Origin: Pseudomonas orientalis
GTDB taxonomy: Bacteria; Pseudomonadota; Gammaproteobacteria; Pseudomonadales; Pseudomonadaceae
Assembly (NCBI RefSeq): GCF_002934065.1
Contig: NZ_CP018049.1
Span: 4,276,501 to 4,340,500, forward strand
Length of the DNA: 64,000 nucleotides
Reading direction: 5' to 3'
Below the pieces are notes generated by a model. That model worked only from the letters and a program-made list of their open reading frames with translations, was not told the DNA's origin and did not search any database. The stretch's first letter is position 1, and the number at the start of each line of letters is the position of its first letter. Shown in pieces: positions 26,845 to 34,786 of this stretch. The position numbers and the translations under genes are program-made.

Positions 26845-27402
26845 CTACTTCAGCTGGAACTGCGGGTCACCGGTCAATTGGTAAAGGTACTCCAAGCCCT
26901 TCGGCCAAGGCCCATACCCCGCGTCGCCGTTGATATGGCCGGCGTCCTGCTCCCACACCAGTTCGCTGCCCCATGCCTCGCCGAACGCTTTCGCCCGCTC
27001 CTGGGTGACGTAGGGGTCGTTGGTGCTCGCCACCACGATCGTGGGAAAAGGCAGGCGCTGCATCGACATCGGGATAAAACCGGTGGTGCCCGCCGGGTAC
27101 GAGTCCGCCTCGGTATCGCTCGGTGCCACCAGCAAGGCCCCCTTCACCTTGTTCGACTGCGGATACTGCGCCGCCCAGCGCGTGATCAGGGTAATCGCCA
27201 GGCTGTGCGCGACCAGCACAACCTCGCTGTCAGCCGCCTCTATCGCCTGATTCAGGCGCGCCACCCAATCGGCAGCGACCGGCGTTTGCCAGTCCTGCTG
27301 CTCGACACGCTGCAACCCTTGGAACTGACGCTCCCATTGCGATTGCCAATGGGCTTCACCGGAGTTGAACAGGCCCGGCAGGACCAAAACGCTGACTGTC
27401 AT
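26845..27402 (-). CDS. RBBP9/YdeN-family alpha/beta hydrolase
   Basis: 185 residues: early LVLPGLFNSGEAHWQSQWE, the nucleophile elbow AHSLA (in place of the usual GxSxG), ASTNDPYV with the acid, and the catalytic histidine in AGHINGDAGYGPWP. This is the RBBP9 serine hydrolase fold; physiological substrate unknown. It is divergent from the SznF-like cluster and separated from it by 224 bp of AT-rich DNA. Confidence 0.85.
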   Translation of the reverse strand: MTVSVLVLPGLFNSGEAHWQSQWERQFQGLQRVEQQDWQTPVAADWVARLNQAIEAADSEVVLVAHSLAITLITRWAAQYPQSNKVKGALLVAPSDTEADSYPAGTTGFIPMSMQRLPFPTIVVASTNDPYVTQERAKAFGEAWGSELVWEQDAGHINGDAGYGPWPKGLEYLYQLTGDPQFQLK

Positions 27403-27524
27403 CTTCCCTCTCCCTCAAGACCCTATTAGCCCGCATGCCTGAAAAAAGCTGGCGAACATGTCTAGTCGTCGCCCTGAAATAAATCAACTCACTCAAAACA
27501 CAAAGCAGACTCCACCTATTGGTT

Positions 27525-27539
27525 TAGTGAAATTCACTA
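27525..27539. promoter_or_regulatory. Lrp/AsnC-like 15-bp palindrome in the cluster promoter
   Basis: TAGTGAAATTCACTA is a perfect palindrome (7-bp arms) 87 bp upstream of the SznF-like gene. It matches the E. coli Lrp consensus YAGHAWATTWTDCTR at 12 of 15 positions. The half-site TAGTGAAA recurs (as TTTCACTA on the + strand, 32927-32934) just upstream of the Lrp/AsnC gene at the far end of the cluster, suggesting that this regulator controls the operon and itself. Confidence 0.6.
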
Positions 27540-27626
27540 TCTACGCACCCAATTTTCAATCTGTTTTTAGAAAAACCAAATCTATAGCATCTGGCCATCG
27601 AACAAATCAGCCAAAAGGCATTTCTT

Positions 27627-29006
27627 ATGTTATGGACAACTAAGCTGTCAGATGATGCGCCCCACTTCGCACTCAGTTCGGATGCCGAGGCGCTCAACCA
27701 CTACGGGAATGCCCACGCGTTTGCTCAGCCGCGCAGCTTTTATACCAACAGCCCCTTCCAGCGCCCTTCTCGGCCGCAGGACATATCAGACGTCATTATC
27801 AGTACTCGTCTAACAAGCGATCAACTTTCAGACAGCCATCATTTATTGGCACAACGTTTGTTATTGAATATCTATGAGCAGGACCTGGTGTTTCTGCCCA
27901 AGCCGCCCATGGAACTTGATCTCAAGGCGTTCAAACAGTTCTACAACCCCGACCACGCCGCCAGCGGCAAGAAGATCCGTCCATTGCTCGAACAGTACTT
28001 GTATGACTGGCTCAAGCAAGAAGTGCATATCAACGGTTCGTGGTGCCTGGATTCATTTGTCGCACACACCGACAAGGTCCTGGAGGATGTTGCTCAGTCG
28101 GAGTCCAAGCTGCACAAGGTGCTGACCAGCAGCCGCAACCCTGAACGTGCCGCGCGTTTTTTCATGACCCAATGCGCCGGCGACTTCCTCAGTGAAGCCT
28201 CGGCGATGGCGCGTAATGTGCTGGGCAACTGCGGCGTGTACACCAGCGAGTTGTTCAAGATCCTGATTGATGAATATGGCTACGGCGTCGATAAAAAGAA
28301 GCACAGCACCATTTTTGAAGACATGCTCAAAGACATGGGCATGTCTCATCATGTGCACCATTACTGGCAGTTCTACACCGCCGGTTCCTTGTCGCTGACC
28401 AACTACTTCCATTATGTGTCCGCCAACCATGGCGAGCTGTTCCGCTACATCGGCGCGATGTATTACACCGAGGCCACCCTGGCCCTCACCACCAAGCATC
28501 AGTCGAGCGCCATCAAGGCGATTTTCGGCGACAGCGTCTCCACCGACTATTTCGATGAACATTCACACATCGATGTCCATCACGGAAGAATGGCCCTGCA
28601 GCGCCTCATCCTGCCGATGATCAAGCAATTTGGCAGCAAGATCATTCCCGACCTGGTCCGCGGTTTCGAAGAGTTCAGATTGCTGCAGGACATCGCCGAT
28701 GAAGAGCTCTACGCCCATATCAAATGGCATGACGAGCTGGATGAACACCGTGCACTGGCTGCCGCCCACCACGGCCAGAAGCCGGTGGACCTGCGCATTA
28801 CCGAGGCCGAGCACGAACTCTCGGTGCCCCACACCCACCCCAATGACGAGCTGTTCTGGGTTGAAACCGGCGAGCTGGATTTTGTCGCAAGCCCGGACCT
28901 CAGCGTGCGCCTGAAGGCCGGGGAAGGCGTGGTGATTCCCAAGGGCATGCTGCATGGCACGCGCGTCATCAGCCCATCCTGCACCTATACCGTCACGGCA
29001 CTTTGA
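27627..29006 (+). CDS. SznF-like HDO-cupin metalloenzyme (N-oxygenase / N-nitrosating type)
   Basis: 459 residues in three parts: N-terminal helical region (about 1-160), heme-oxygenase-like di-iron oxidase (HDO) domain (about 165-365) and C-terminal cupin (about 385-459). Putative di-iron ligands are E190, E216, H226, E282, H312, D316 and H319. The cupin has H402, H404 and H443. From memory, SznF of streptozotocin biosynthesis uses E189, E215, H225, E281, H311, D315, H318 and H407, H409, H448: the same residues at a constant offset of one in the HDO and of five in the cupin. SznF hydroxylates guanidine nitrogens of N-methyl-arginine and rearranges the product to an N-nitrosourea. The substrate here is unknown; no SznE-like methyltransferase is present. 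AAGG 8 bp before ATG. First gene of a five-gene operon. Confidence 0.82.
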   Translation: MLWTTKLSDDAPHFALSSDAEALNHYGNAHAFAQPRSFYTNSPFQRPSRPQDISDVIISTRLTSDQLSDSHHLLAQRLLLNIYEQDLVFLPKPPMELDLKAFKQFYNPDHAASGKKIRPLLEQYLYDWLKQEVHINGSWCLDSFVAHTDKVLEDVAQSESKLHKVLTSSRNPERAARFFMTQCAGDFLSEASAMARNVLGNCGVYTSELFKILIDEYGYGVDKKKHSTIFEDMLKDMGMSHHVHHYWQFYTAGSLSLTNYFHYVSANHGELFRYIGAMYYTEATLALTTKHQSSAIKAIFGDSVSTDYFDEHSHIDVHHGRMALQRLILPMIKQFGSKIIPDLVRGFEEFRLLQDIADEELYAHIKWHDELDEHRALAAAHHGQKPVDLRITEAEHELSVPHTHPNDELFWVETGELDFVASPDLSVRLKAGEGVVIPKGMLHGTRVISPSCTYTVTAL

Positions 29007-29017
29007 GTAGGCACCCC

Positions 29018-29332
29018 ATGAAAGCTATCCGCCTGAACCTGACCGACGCCAACTACGTGGCCGTGGAAGACACCACTTATTTTCTCAAGCGCCATACCTA
29101 TTCGACGCAGCTGCTGCCGACCACTTGCCCCCATCGCGGCGGCCCGTTGCACATGGGTGAAACCAGCGGCGACGGGCAGAGTGTGATCTGCCCCTGGCAC
29201 GACAACGCTTACAAGGTGTGCAACCTGGAAAAGAAGTCGCCCCCCACCGTTCGCGTCAGAAACCAGTTCAGTACCGTCGTCGGTGACACCGAACGGTGCG
29301 TGCCTTTACTCAAACTTTCTCGTTACGACTGA
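29018..29332 (+). CDS. Rieske [2Fe-2S] protein, small
   Basis: 104 residues, a single Rieske domain. Cluster ligands C37-x-H39 (TCPHRGG) and C58-x2-H61 (ICPWHD) are intact and 18 residues apart. There is no signal peptide or membrane anchor, so it is a soluble cytoplasmic ferredoxin-like carrier. It starts 11 bp after the SznF-like gene and overlaps nothing, so tight co-expression is expected. The obvious inference is electron delivery to the di-iron or cupin centre of its neighbour. Start at 29018 (MKAIRLNL) chosen over an upstream TTG. Confidence 0.85.
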   Translation: MKAIRLNLTDANYVAVEDTTYFLKRHTYSTQLLPTTCPHRGGPLHMGETSGDGQSVICPWHDNAYKVCNLEKKSPPTVRVRNQFSTVVGDTERCVPLLKLSRYD

Positions 29333-29337
29333 GCCCT

Positions 29338-30519
29338 ATGACCACTAAATCAACACTGACAGCGTTCTACTCGATCGTGACCCTGTTTACCGGCCTGGAC
29401 ATGGCGATTGTGATTGCCATGGTCTGGTTCGGCCTGGAAACCACCGGCTCGACATTCCTGGTGGGGGCTACGCTGTGCGTGGCGACCGTGGTGCCGTATG
29501 TGTGCGAACAATACATCGGCAAATTCTTCACCATTGAACTGAGCATGAGACGCCTGCTGTACATCCGCCTGACCGCGTTCGCCGCCGTGCTTGGCCTGTC
29601 GTTCACCGACGCCGCCGTGTTGCCCATCGGCTTTTTGGCAATCGCCTTTGTGGTCGGTGTCACCGACTACTTCACCATCAGCACCCTCGAGTCGAAAAAT
29701 ACCAAGCTGGTACTGGCCGGCGCCACCGACAGCGACACCTCGGCGCGGCTGATGCAAACGTCCATCCAGATCGGCGCCTTTGGCGGCGCACTGCTGGGCG
29801 GGGTGATCGTGGACGTGTTCTCCGTCAGCCAGACCCTCCAGATCATCAGCCTGGCTGCGATTGTCTCGCTGGCGGCGATCCTGTTCGTACAGGCCACGCC
29901 CGGCGCCGACACCACCGAGCAGGCCGGCGACAGCCCCGTGGTCCAGGCGCTGAACCTGCCGCGAAACCTCTACGTGCTGATCATTGTGTTAAGCATGATC
30001 GGGTTCCATATCGGCGCCTTCAACAGCCTGGTGCCAATCGTGTTTCAAAAGCTAAACGAGTGGAACGCCACCCTGTTCGGCGTGGCCAGCGGCCTGGCGG
30101 GCCTGGGTGCCTTCAGTGCGGCGGTGCTGCCACGTATCAAGCTCAACAGCTACAGCGCCATCCTCCTGGTGCTGCTGGCCGACGTGGCAATCGTGTATTT
30201 CCAGAACCTCTACGTGATGATGGTGGCCGCGTTCCTGCTGGGCTTCTGCATCAACAGCCTGCGCATCCAGTTGCGTAAAAACCTGATCGAGTCGGCGCCC
30301 AACGCTCGGGTGGCCGACGTGATCGCGGCAAAAAGTTCGCTCTACTACCTGCTGGTCAGCGGTTCGGCGCCAATGATCCTGACGTTTTTTACCACTACGG
30401 GATTCCTCGGGCTGGAAGGTGCGCGCCTGCTGATGATCGTCTCCGCCGGCCTGTTGGCTGCCGCCGTGCTGGCGTGGAACCTCACGCCGGCGGTCCCGGC
30501 CACCGCGACCCTTGAATAA
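29338..30519 (+). CDS. MFS transporter of the SznF-like cluster
   Basis: 393 residues, about 12 membrane helices. It has a less typical MFS sequence: the helix 2-3 loop reads CEQYIGKFFTIELSMRRLL rather than the GRxGDRxG motif, and there is an acidic central loop (GADTTEQAGDS). It starts 5 bp after the Rieske gene. In this context it most likely exports the pathway product or gives self-resistance; the substrate is inferred only from position. Confidence 0.85.
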   Translation: MTTKSTLTAFYSIVTLFTGLDMAIVIAMVWFGLETTGSTFLVGATLCVATVVPYVCEQYIGKFFTIELSMRRLLYIRLTAFAAVLGLSFTDAAVLPIGFLAIAFVVGVTDYFTISTLESKNTKLVLAGATDSDTSARLMQTSIQIGAFGGALLGGVIVDVFSVSQTLQIISLAAIVSLAAILFVQATPGADTTEQAGDSPVVQALNLPRNLYVLIIVLSMIGFHIGAFNSLVPIVFQKLNEWNATLFGVASGLAGLGAFSAAVLPRIKLNSYSAILLVLLADVAIVYFQNLYVMMVAAFLLGFCINSLRIQLRKNLIESAPNARVADVIAAKSSLYYLLVSGSAPMILTFFTTTGFLGLEGARLLMIVSAGLLAAAVLAWNLTPAVPATATLE

Positions 30520-30522
30520 GGA

Positions 30523-31749
30523 ATGCCTCAATTGCAAACCGTACTGATCGTCGATCCGTTCTCCACCGGCAAACTCTACGCCCCGTTGCTCCGGGCCCAG
30601 GGCGTGAAATGTATCGCGGTGATTTCCACCGACACCTTGCCCAAGCACTTCACCGATGACCTGATCAGGGAAAATTTCGAAGAGGTTTACCACTGGGAAG
30701 AGAGCTTGCTGGAAACTCTGGAGAAACAGTCGTTGAGCGCGGTAATCGCAGGCTGCGAAACCGCAATCTACCTCACCGACTACCTCACCGAAGTGCTGCG
30801 TATTGCGGGCAACAGTCGCATCACCAGCGACCTGCGGCGCAACAAATTTTCCATGCAGCAAGCGCTCAAGAACAAGGGATTGGCGAACATTGCGTCCCAA
30901 CTACTGAGTTCGCCAAGCCGCATTCGCGAGGTGGTCGACTCGTTGGAGGAAGCGGCCACCTATGTGGTCAAGCCACTGAATTCGGCCGCCACCGAAGGCG
31001 TGGTGTTCGCCCAGGGCAGGCACGAAGTGGAAACCGCCTTGAATAATGCAGCCTGGCGGCAGAAAAACGACCTTGGAGAGTTCAACCTCGGGTTCATCGT
31101 GCAGCCGTTCGTATCGGGCCCGGAATACGTGGTGGACATGGTCGCCTTTGACGGCGAGTACACCATCGCCACGGTGTGCAAATACACCAAGGTCCACAAA
31201 AACGGCAGCAAGTTTGTCTACGAAAGCCTGGACACCCTTGATCCCCAGGCACAAGCGCTGCAACCGCTGATCGACTACGCCCGCCTGGCAGCGGCGGCCT
31301 TGAGCATCGAGATCGGGCCGATTCATATGGAAATCATCTGGTCGGACACGGGACCGGTGATGATTGAAGCAGGCGGCCGCTTGCATGGCGGCATCGCCCC
31401 TTTGCTGTTTCAACAGGTGTACCAGCCGGACCTGCTGTCGCTGGCCATCGACAGCTACCTCGGCCGGCCCCGCCCGCCGGCCGGCGCCGCACGTGAAATC
31501 AGCCATGGCCGTATCGGCTTTTTCTGTTCCGACGAGCGCCGCACCTTTACCGCCCCGTCCCCGCAGGCGCTGCAGAGCGCCATGCAGGATGAAGCCTATT
31601 GCGGCCATCGCTTCTTTATCAGCCCGGGGGACACCACGCCGGTAACAATCGACTTCGCCACCTGCCCCGGGCTGTTCTGGTTGCAGCACCCAAGCCTGCA
31701 ACAGCTGGATGCCAGCACCGATCTTCTGCGCAAGAAGCTATGGAGCTAA
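30523..31749 (+). CDS. ATP-grasp carboxylate-amine ligase (L-amino acid ligase-like)
   Basis: About 408 residues with the three ATP-grasp parts: an N-terminal Rossmann-like domain (VLIVDPFSTGKLYAPLLRAQG), an ATP-binding central domain (ATYVVKPLNSAATEGV, then FIVQPFVSGPEYVVDMVAFDG) and the Mg2+-binding end (GPIHMEIIWSDTGPVMIEAGGRLHGG). The last segment resembles dipeptide-forming ligases such as BacD. It would join a carboxylate to an amine through an acyl-phosphate. AAGGA abuts the ATG at 30523 but lies 9 bp before an in-frame TTG at 30532 (MQTVLIVDPF), which may be the real start. It begins 3 bp after the MFS stop. Confidence 0.85.
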   Translation: MPQLQTVLIVDPFSTGKLYAPLLRAQGVKCIAVISTDTLPKHFTDDLIRENFEEVYHWEESLLETLEKQSLSAVIAGCETAIYLTDYLTEVLRIAGNSRITSDLRRNKFSMQQALKNKGLANIASQLLSSPSRIREVVDSLEEAATYVVKPLNSAATEGVVFAQGRHEVETALNNAAWRQKNDLGEFNLGFIVQPFVSGPEYVVDMVAFDGEYTIATVCKYTKVHKNGSKFVYESLDTLDPQAQALQPLIDYARLAAAALSIEIGPIHMEIIWSDTGPVMIEAGGRLHGGIAPLLFQQVYQPDLLSLAIDSYLGRPRPPAGAAREISHGRIGFFCSDERRTFTAPSPQALQSAMQDEAYCGHRFFISPGDTTPVTIDFATCPGLFWLQHPSLQQLDASTDLLRKKLWS

Positions 31750-31753
31750 GAGC

Positions 31754-32437
31754 ATGAAAAGTCGTTTGATCATCCAGCAGTCAGCCCTCGACCTGGGCCT
31801 CAATAATGCCTGCGCCGCCGTTGTCGAAAACATCAGCGTGTCTGACGACCAGAGTTTCGTCAGTCTCCTGCAGAGCAACTTGAACCACGTGGCCTCACAC
31901 CTCAACGAACTGGATTCGAATCCCGTTTACGAAGGCTTTGCCCGTCAGCTTGAAAAGCTCGGCTACACCAACACAGTCAGCGCCAACGAAAAACTGCTGC
32001 GCCGCTTCATCGCCAACGGTGTGCGCCCCATCAATAACGTCGTCGATGCCTATAATGCCGTGGCGATCCGGCACGGCGTCAGCATAGGCGTACACACCTA
32101 TCATCAGCGGGACGATATTCACGTCATGCGTTCGCCGCAACCGCGGGCCTTTCGCCCGTTGTTTGCCAAGAAGGACGTGATGATCCCCGCAGGCGACATC
32201 GTCTACACCTGCGGCGACGTGCCCCTGGCGAGCATCGGCAAAGTCGATGCCGATGCCCATGATTTCAGACTGACCGACGCATCATCCAGCCTGCTGGTGG
32301 TGGTACTGGGGCATGACGACACCACGCTTGAGTTCAACCAGACGGTCATCGCAGAATTCGTGGACACCCTGCGCCAGACAATGCCCGCCCTGAATCATTA
32401 CTTTCTCGAAACCGTCCACCACCACGCGTCAGCCTGA
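31754..32437 (+). CDS. B3/B4 (PheRS beta-type tRNA editing) domain protein
   Basis: 227 residues. The core (about 80-200) matches the free-standing B3/B4 domain of phenylalanyl-tRNA synthetase beta: NEKLLRRFIANGVRPINNVVDAYNAVAIRHGVSIG, then a strand pair and AGDIVYTCGDVPLASIG. In PheRS this domain hydrolyses mischarged tRNA. A free-standing copy in an amino-acid-modifying cluster could clear tRNAs charged with the product, or bind an amino-acid intermediate; both are inferences. It starts 4 bp after the ATP-grasp stop with GGAG 8 bp upstream. Its end overlaps the convergent Lrp/AsnC gene by 9 bp. Confidence 0.8.
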   Translation: MKSRLIIQQSALDLGLNNACAAVVENISVSDDQSFVSLLQSNLNHVASHLNELDSNPVYEGFARQLEKLGYTNTVSANEKLLRRFIANGVRPINNVVDAYNAVAIRHGVSIGVHTYHQRDDIHVMRSPQPRAFRPLFAKKDVMIPAGDIVYTCGDVPLASIGKVDADAHDFRLTDASSSLLVVVLGHDDTTLEFNQTVIAEFVDTLRQTMPALNHYFLETVHHHASA

Positions 32438-32890
32438 TCGGGCGCCAGCCGCTGCCGTTCGCGACGGTAGCGGCTGGCGCCAGGCCTTGAGCACCGGGTT
32501 GACCACCACCTCGTTCACATGCTCGATCTTGAGCAGGCTTTCCTTGAATACCATCAACTCTTCGAAATTGCGGTAGCGCACCTCGAGCATCATGTCCACG
32601 TCGCCAAACAATGAATAGGCCTGCACCACCTCGCGATACTGATGGATTTTCGGAAACACCAGGTGGCAACTGCTACCGTTGAGCTTGAGCATCAAGAATG
32701 CCGATTGCAGGGTTTGATCATCGTCAGCGACGTTGATGGTGAAGCCCAGGATGATGCCCTTTTCGATCAGTTTCTGAACCCGCGACTCCACGGCGGTTCG
32801 AGACTTGTGGACCTGGCGCGCGAGTTCCGCCAGGCTGACGCGGGAGTCATCCTTCAAGGCAGCTATTATCAGTTCATCAACCTTGTCCAC
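32429..32890 (-). CDS. Lrp/AsnC-family transcriptional regulator
   Basis: About 153 residues: N-terminal helix-turn-helix (DKVDELIIAALKDDSRVSLAELARQVHKSRTAVESRVQKL over about 45 residues), then a RAM/ligand-binding domain (SAFLMLKLNG...VVQAYSLFGDVDMMLEVRYRNFEELMVFKESLL). Such regulators sense amino acids. A GTG at 32890 (VDKVDEL) is preferred; a GTG at 32932 would add 14 residues unlike the family and would lie on the TAGTGAAA half-site. It faces the SznF-like operon tail to tail and follows the EamA gene by 66 bp, so it may control either or both. Confidence 0.85.
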   Translation of the reverse strand: MDKVDELIIAALKDDSRVSLAELARQVHKSRTAVESRVQKLIEKGIILGFTINVADDDQTLQSAFLMLKLNGSSCHLVFPKIHQYREVVQAYSLFGDVDMMLEVRYRNFEELMVFKESLLKIEHVNEVVVNPVLKAWRQPLPSRTAAAGARSG

Positions 32891-32956
32891 TCTGCCACCC
32901 CCACACCGTTCCTTTCGATAACACACTTTCACTACCGCTCACACATCGCTGGCACC

Positions 32957-33832
32957 TCAGGTCGCAGACTTTACGCCAGCGGCGGGCTTGATACCCAATC
33001 GACTGACCGCCACCGCCGCCAGAATCACCAGGCCGCCCAGGGCCAGTCTTCCCAGCGGCTCATGCTGGTTCCAGATCAGCAGGTTCAACAGCAACCCCAC
33101 CGGCACGTGCAGGTTATTCATCACCGCGAGAGTGCCGCCATTGACCAGGCAAGCGCCCTTGTTCCACCAGTACATGCCCAGCGCGGTGCTGACCAGCCCC
33201 AGGAATACCAGCACGCCCCATTGCAGCGTCGCCTGGGGCAGAAAGTCCGCCTTGCCGAACAGCAGGAACGCGGGCAACACCACCAGCAAGGCACCCAGGT
33301 AGAAATAACCGAAACGCCGGTAGTGCGGCTGATCACTCGGATAGCGTGCCACCAGATGCTTGTACATGACTTGCCCGGCGGCGTAGGTGAAATTGGCCAG
33401 TTGCAGCAGCAGGAAGCCCATCAGGAAGTTCGGGGTGATCTGGTCGAAACGAATCACCGCCGCGCCCGCCACCGCCACCAGTGCGGCGACCAGTGCCCAG
33501 GGATTGAACCGCCGGTTGAGCACATCTTCGATCAAGGTCACGTGCAACGGCGTGAGGATGGTGAACAGCAGCACCTCCGGCACCGTCAGTACCCGGAAGC
33601 TCAGGTACAGGCACACATAGGTCACGCCGAATTGCAGCGCACCGATGACCAACATGCCGCGCATGAACGCCGGTGCCACCGAGCGCCAGCGGGTCAGTGG
33701 AAGAAAGATCAACCCGGCCAGTACCACGCGCACCAGTACCGCGAAGTAGCTGTCGACGTGACCGGCGAGGTATTCGCCGATCAGGCTGAAGGAAAATGCC
33801 TGGATCAGGGTGACAACCAGTAGATAGCCCAT
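32957..33832 (-). CDS. EamA/DMT family transporter
   Basis: 291 residues with 10 predicted membrane helices in two EamA repeats; the second starts near LMGFLLLQLANFTYAAGQVMYKHLV. The family exports amino acids, amines or carboxylates. GAGG 7 bp before the ATG. It is next to an Lrp/AsnC gene on the same strand, a pairing common for amino-acid exporters, and beside the SznF-like cluster. It may be a second efflux route for the cluster product, or an unrelated housekeeping exporter. Confidence 0.85.
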   Translation of the reverse strand: MGYLLVVTLIQAFSFSLIGEYLAGHVDSYFAVLVRVVLAGLIFLPLTRWRSVAPAFMRGMLVIGALQFGVTYVCLYLSFRVLTVPEVLLFTILTPLHVTLIEDVLNRRFNPWALVAALVAVAGAAVIRFDQITPNFLMGFLLLQLANFTYAAGQVMYKHLVARYPSDQPHYRRFGYFYLGALLVVLPAFLLFGKADFLPQATLQWGVLVFLGLVSTALGMYWWNKGACLVNGGTLAVMNNLHVPVGLLLNLLIWNQHEPLGRLALGGLVILAAVAVSRLGIKPAAGVKSAT

Positions 33833-33894
33833 GTGCGCCTCGTTCCGAATGGGCGCGACATTAAAGCTTTTCGATGCGCGAAGAAACTCGAGGC

Positions 33895-33929
33895 AAAAAA
33901 AACCCGACCTCGCTGAAGCGGCAGTCGGG
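33895..33929 (-). terminator. Rho-independent terminator downstream of azoR
   Basis: On the minus strand, CCCGAC / GTCGGG arms around a 15-nt loop that can itself pair (CGCT/AGCG), followed directly by eight T. It lies about 105 bp after the azoR stop and upstream of the EamA gene. Confidence 0.75.
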
Positions 33930-34035
33930 CGGGAGCACTCAGGAGCAACAAGTGCAAAGGGAGGTTCGGTACGCGTACATGAAGGGGTTGCGTGGCGCTA
34001 GATAAACACCGGGGGATTATCTGGCGATTAAAGGA

Positions 34036-34635
34036 TCAAGCCACCTGCGCGAGCAGGGCTTTGGCATGGTTGATGCCCTTTTCCTGGAAATCGCCGCTCA
34101 GGTTCACCCCTTCGGCATGAATGAAGGTGACGTCGTGAATCCCGATAAAGGCCATGACCTGGCGCAGGTAAGGTTCCTGGTGGTCCGAGGTGGCGCCGGT
34201 GTGAATGCCGCCACGAGCGGTAAGCACGATGGCGCGCTTGCCAGTCAGCAAACCCTGGGGCCCGGTGGCGGTGTACTTGAAGGTCACCCCAGCGCGCAAG
34301 ACGTGGTCCAGCCAGGCCTTGAGGGTGCTGGGGATGGCGAAGTTGTACATCGGCGCCGCCATCACCAGTACGTCGGCGGCAAGCAGTTCGTCGGTCAATT
34401 CGTTGGAGCGGTCCAGCGAGGCCTGTTCGACCGGGCTGCGCTGTTCGGCAGGTTTCATCCAGCCGCCCAGCAGGTTGGCATCCAGGTGAGGCACCGGGTT
34501 GAGCGCCACGTCGCGCACGCTGATCTGATCGTCCGGGTGAGTGGCCTGCCATTGGCTGACGAACTGCCGAGTCAATTGGCGGGAAATCGAATCCTGCTGG
34601 CGGGCGCTGCTCTCGATGATCAGAACGTTGGACAT
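34036..34635 (-). CDS. azoR: FMN-dependent NADH-azoreductase
   Basis: 199 residues of the flavodoxin-like quinone reductase/AzoR family: SSARQQDSISRQL phosphate-binding loop (about 9-21), the AAPMYNFAIPSTLKAWLDHVLRAGVTF signature (about 94-120) and LTARGGIHTG (about 138). It reduces quinones and azo compounds with NAD(P)H in the cytoplasm. It stands alone with its own terminator. A LysR gene lies one gene to the right, but regulation cannot be inferred. Confidence 0.93.
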   Translation of the reverse strand: MSNVLIIESSARQQDSISRQLTRQFVSQWQATHPDDQISVRDVALNPVPHLDANLLGGWMKPAEQRSPVEQASLDRSNELTDELLAADVLVMAAPMYNFAIPSTLKAWLDHVLRAGVTFKYTATGPQGLLTGKRAIVLTARGGIHTGATSDHQEPYLRQVMAFIGIHDVTFIHAEGVNLSGDFQEKGINHAKALLAQVA

Positions 34636-34750
34636 GGTTATGTAGGCTCCATCGGTAAATGCTGTAAGTCGATGCAGAAAAGATTAACCATGGCCGTTTC
34701 GATTAAAAAGCGCAAAAAACTGCTATAAACCATCTATAAATTTGTTTATA

Positions 34751-34780
34751 AGCGAAGCATGCCTACAGGCGTGCTCCGCT
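34751..34780 (-). terminator. Hairpin after the small periplasmic protein gene
   Basis: Imperfect 13-bp arms (agcgaagcatgcc / ggcgtgctccgct) around TACA, 7 bp beyond the stop of the 104-aa gene. The following minus-strand sequence is AT-rich but lacks a clean T-run, so termination is only likely. Confidence 0.5.
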
Positions 34781-34786
34781 TTCGTT

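Noticed and set aside
27458..27643. 61-codon frame overlapping the start of the SznF-like gene
   Set aside because: No ribosome-binding site before its ATG, no similarity, and it ends inside the next gene; the palindromic operator lies within it.
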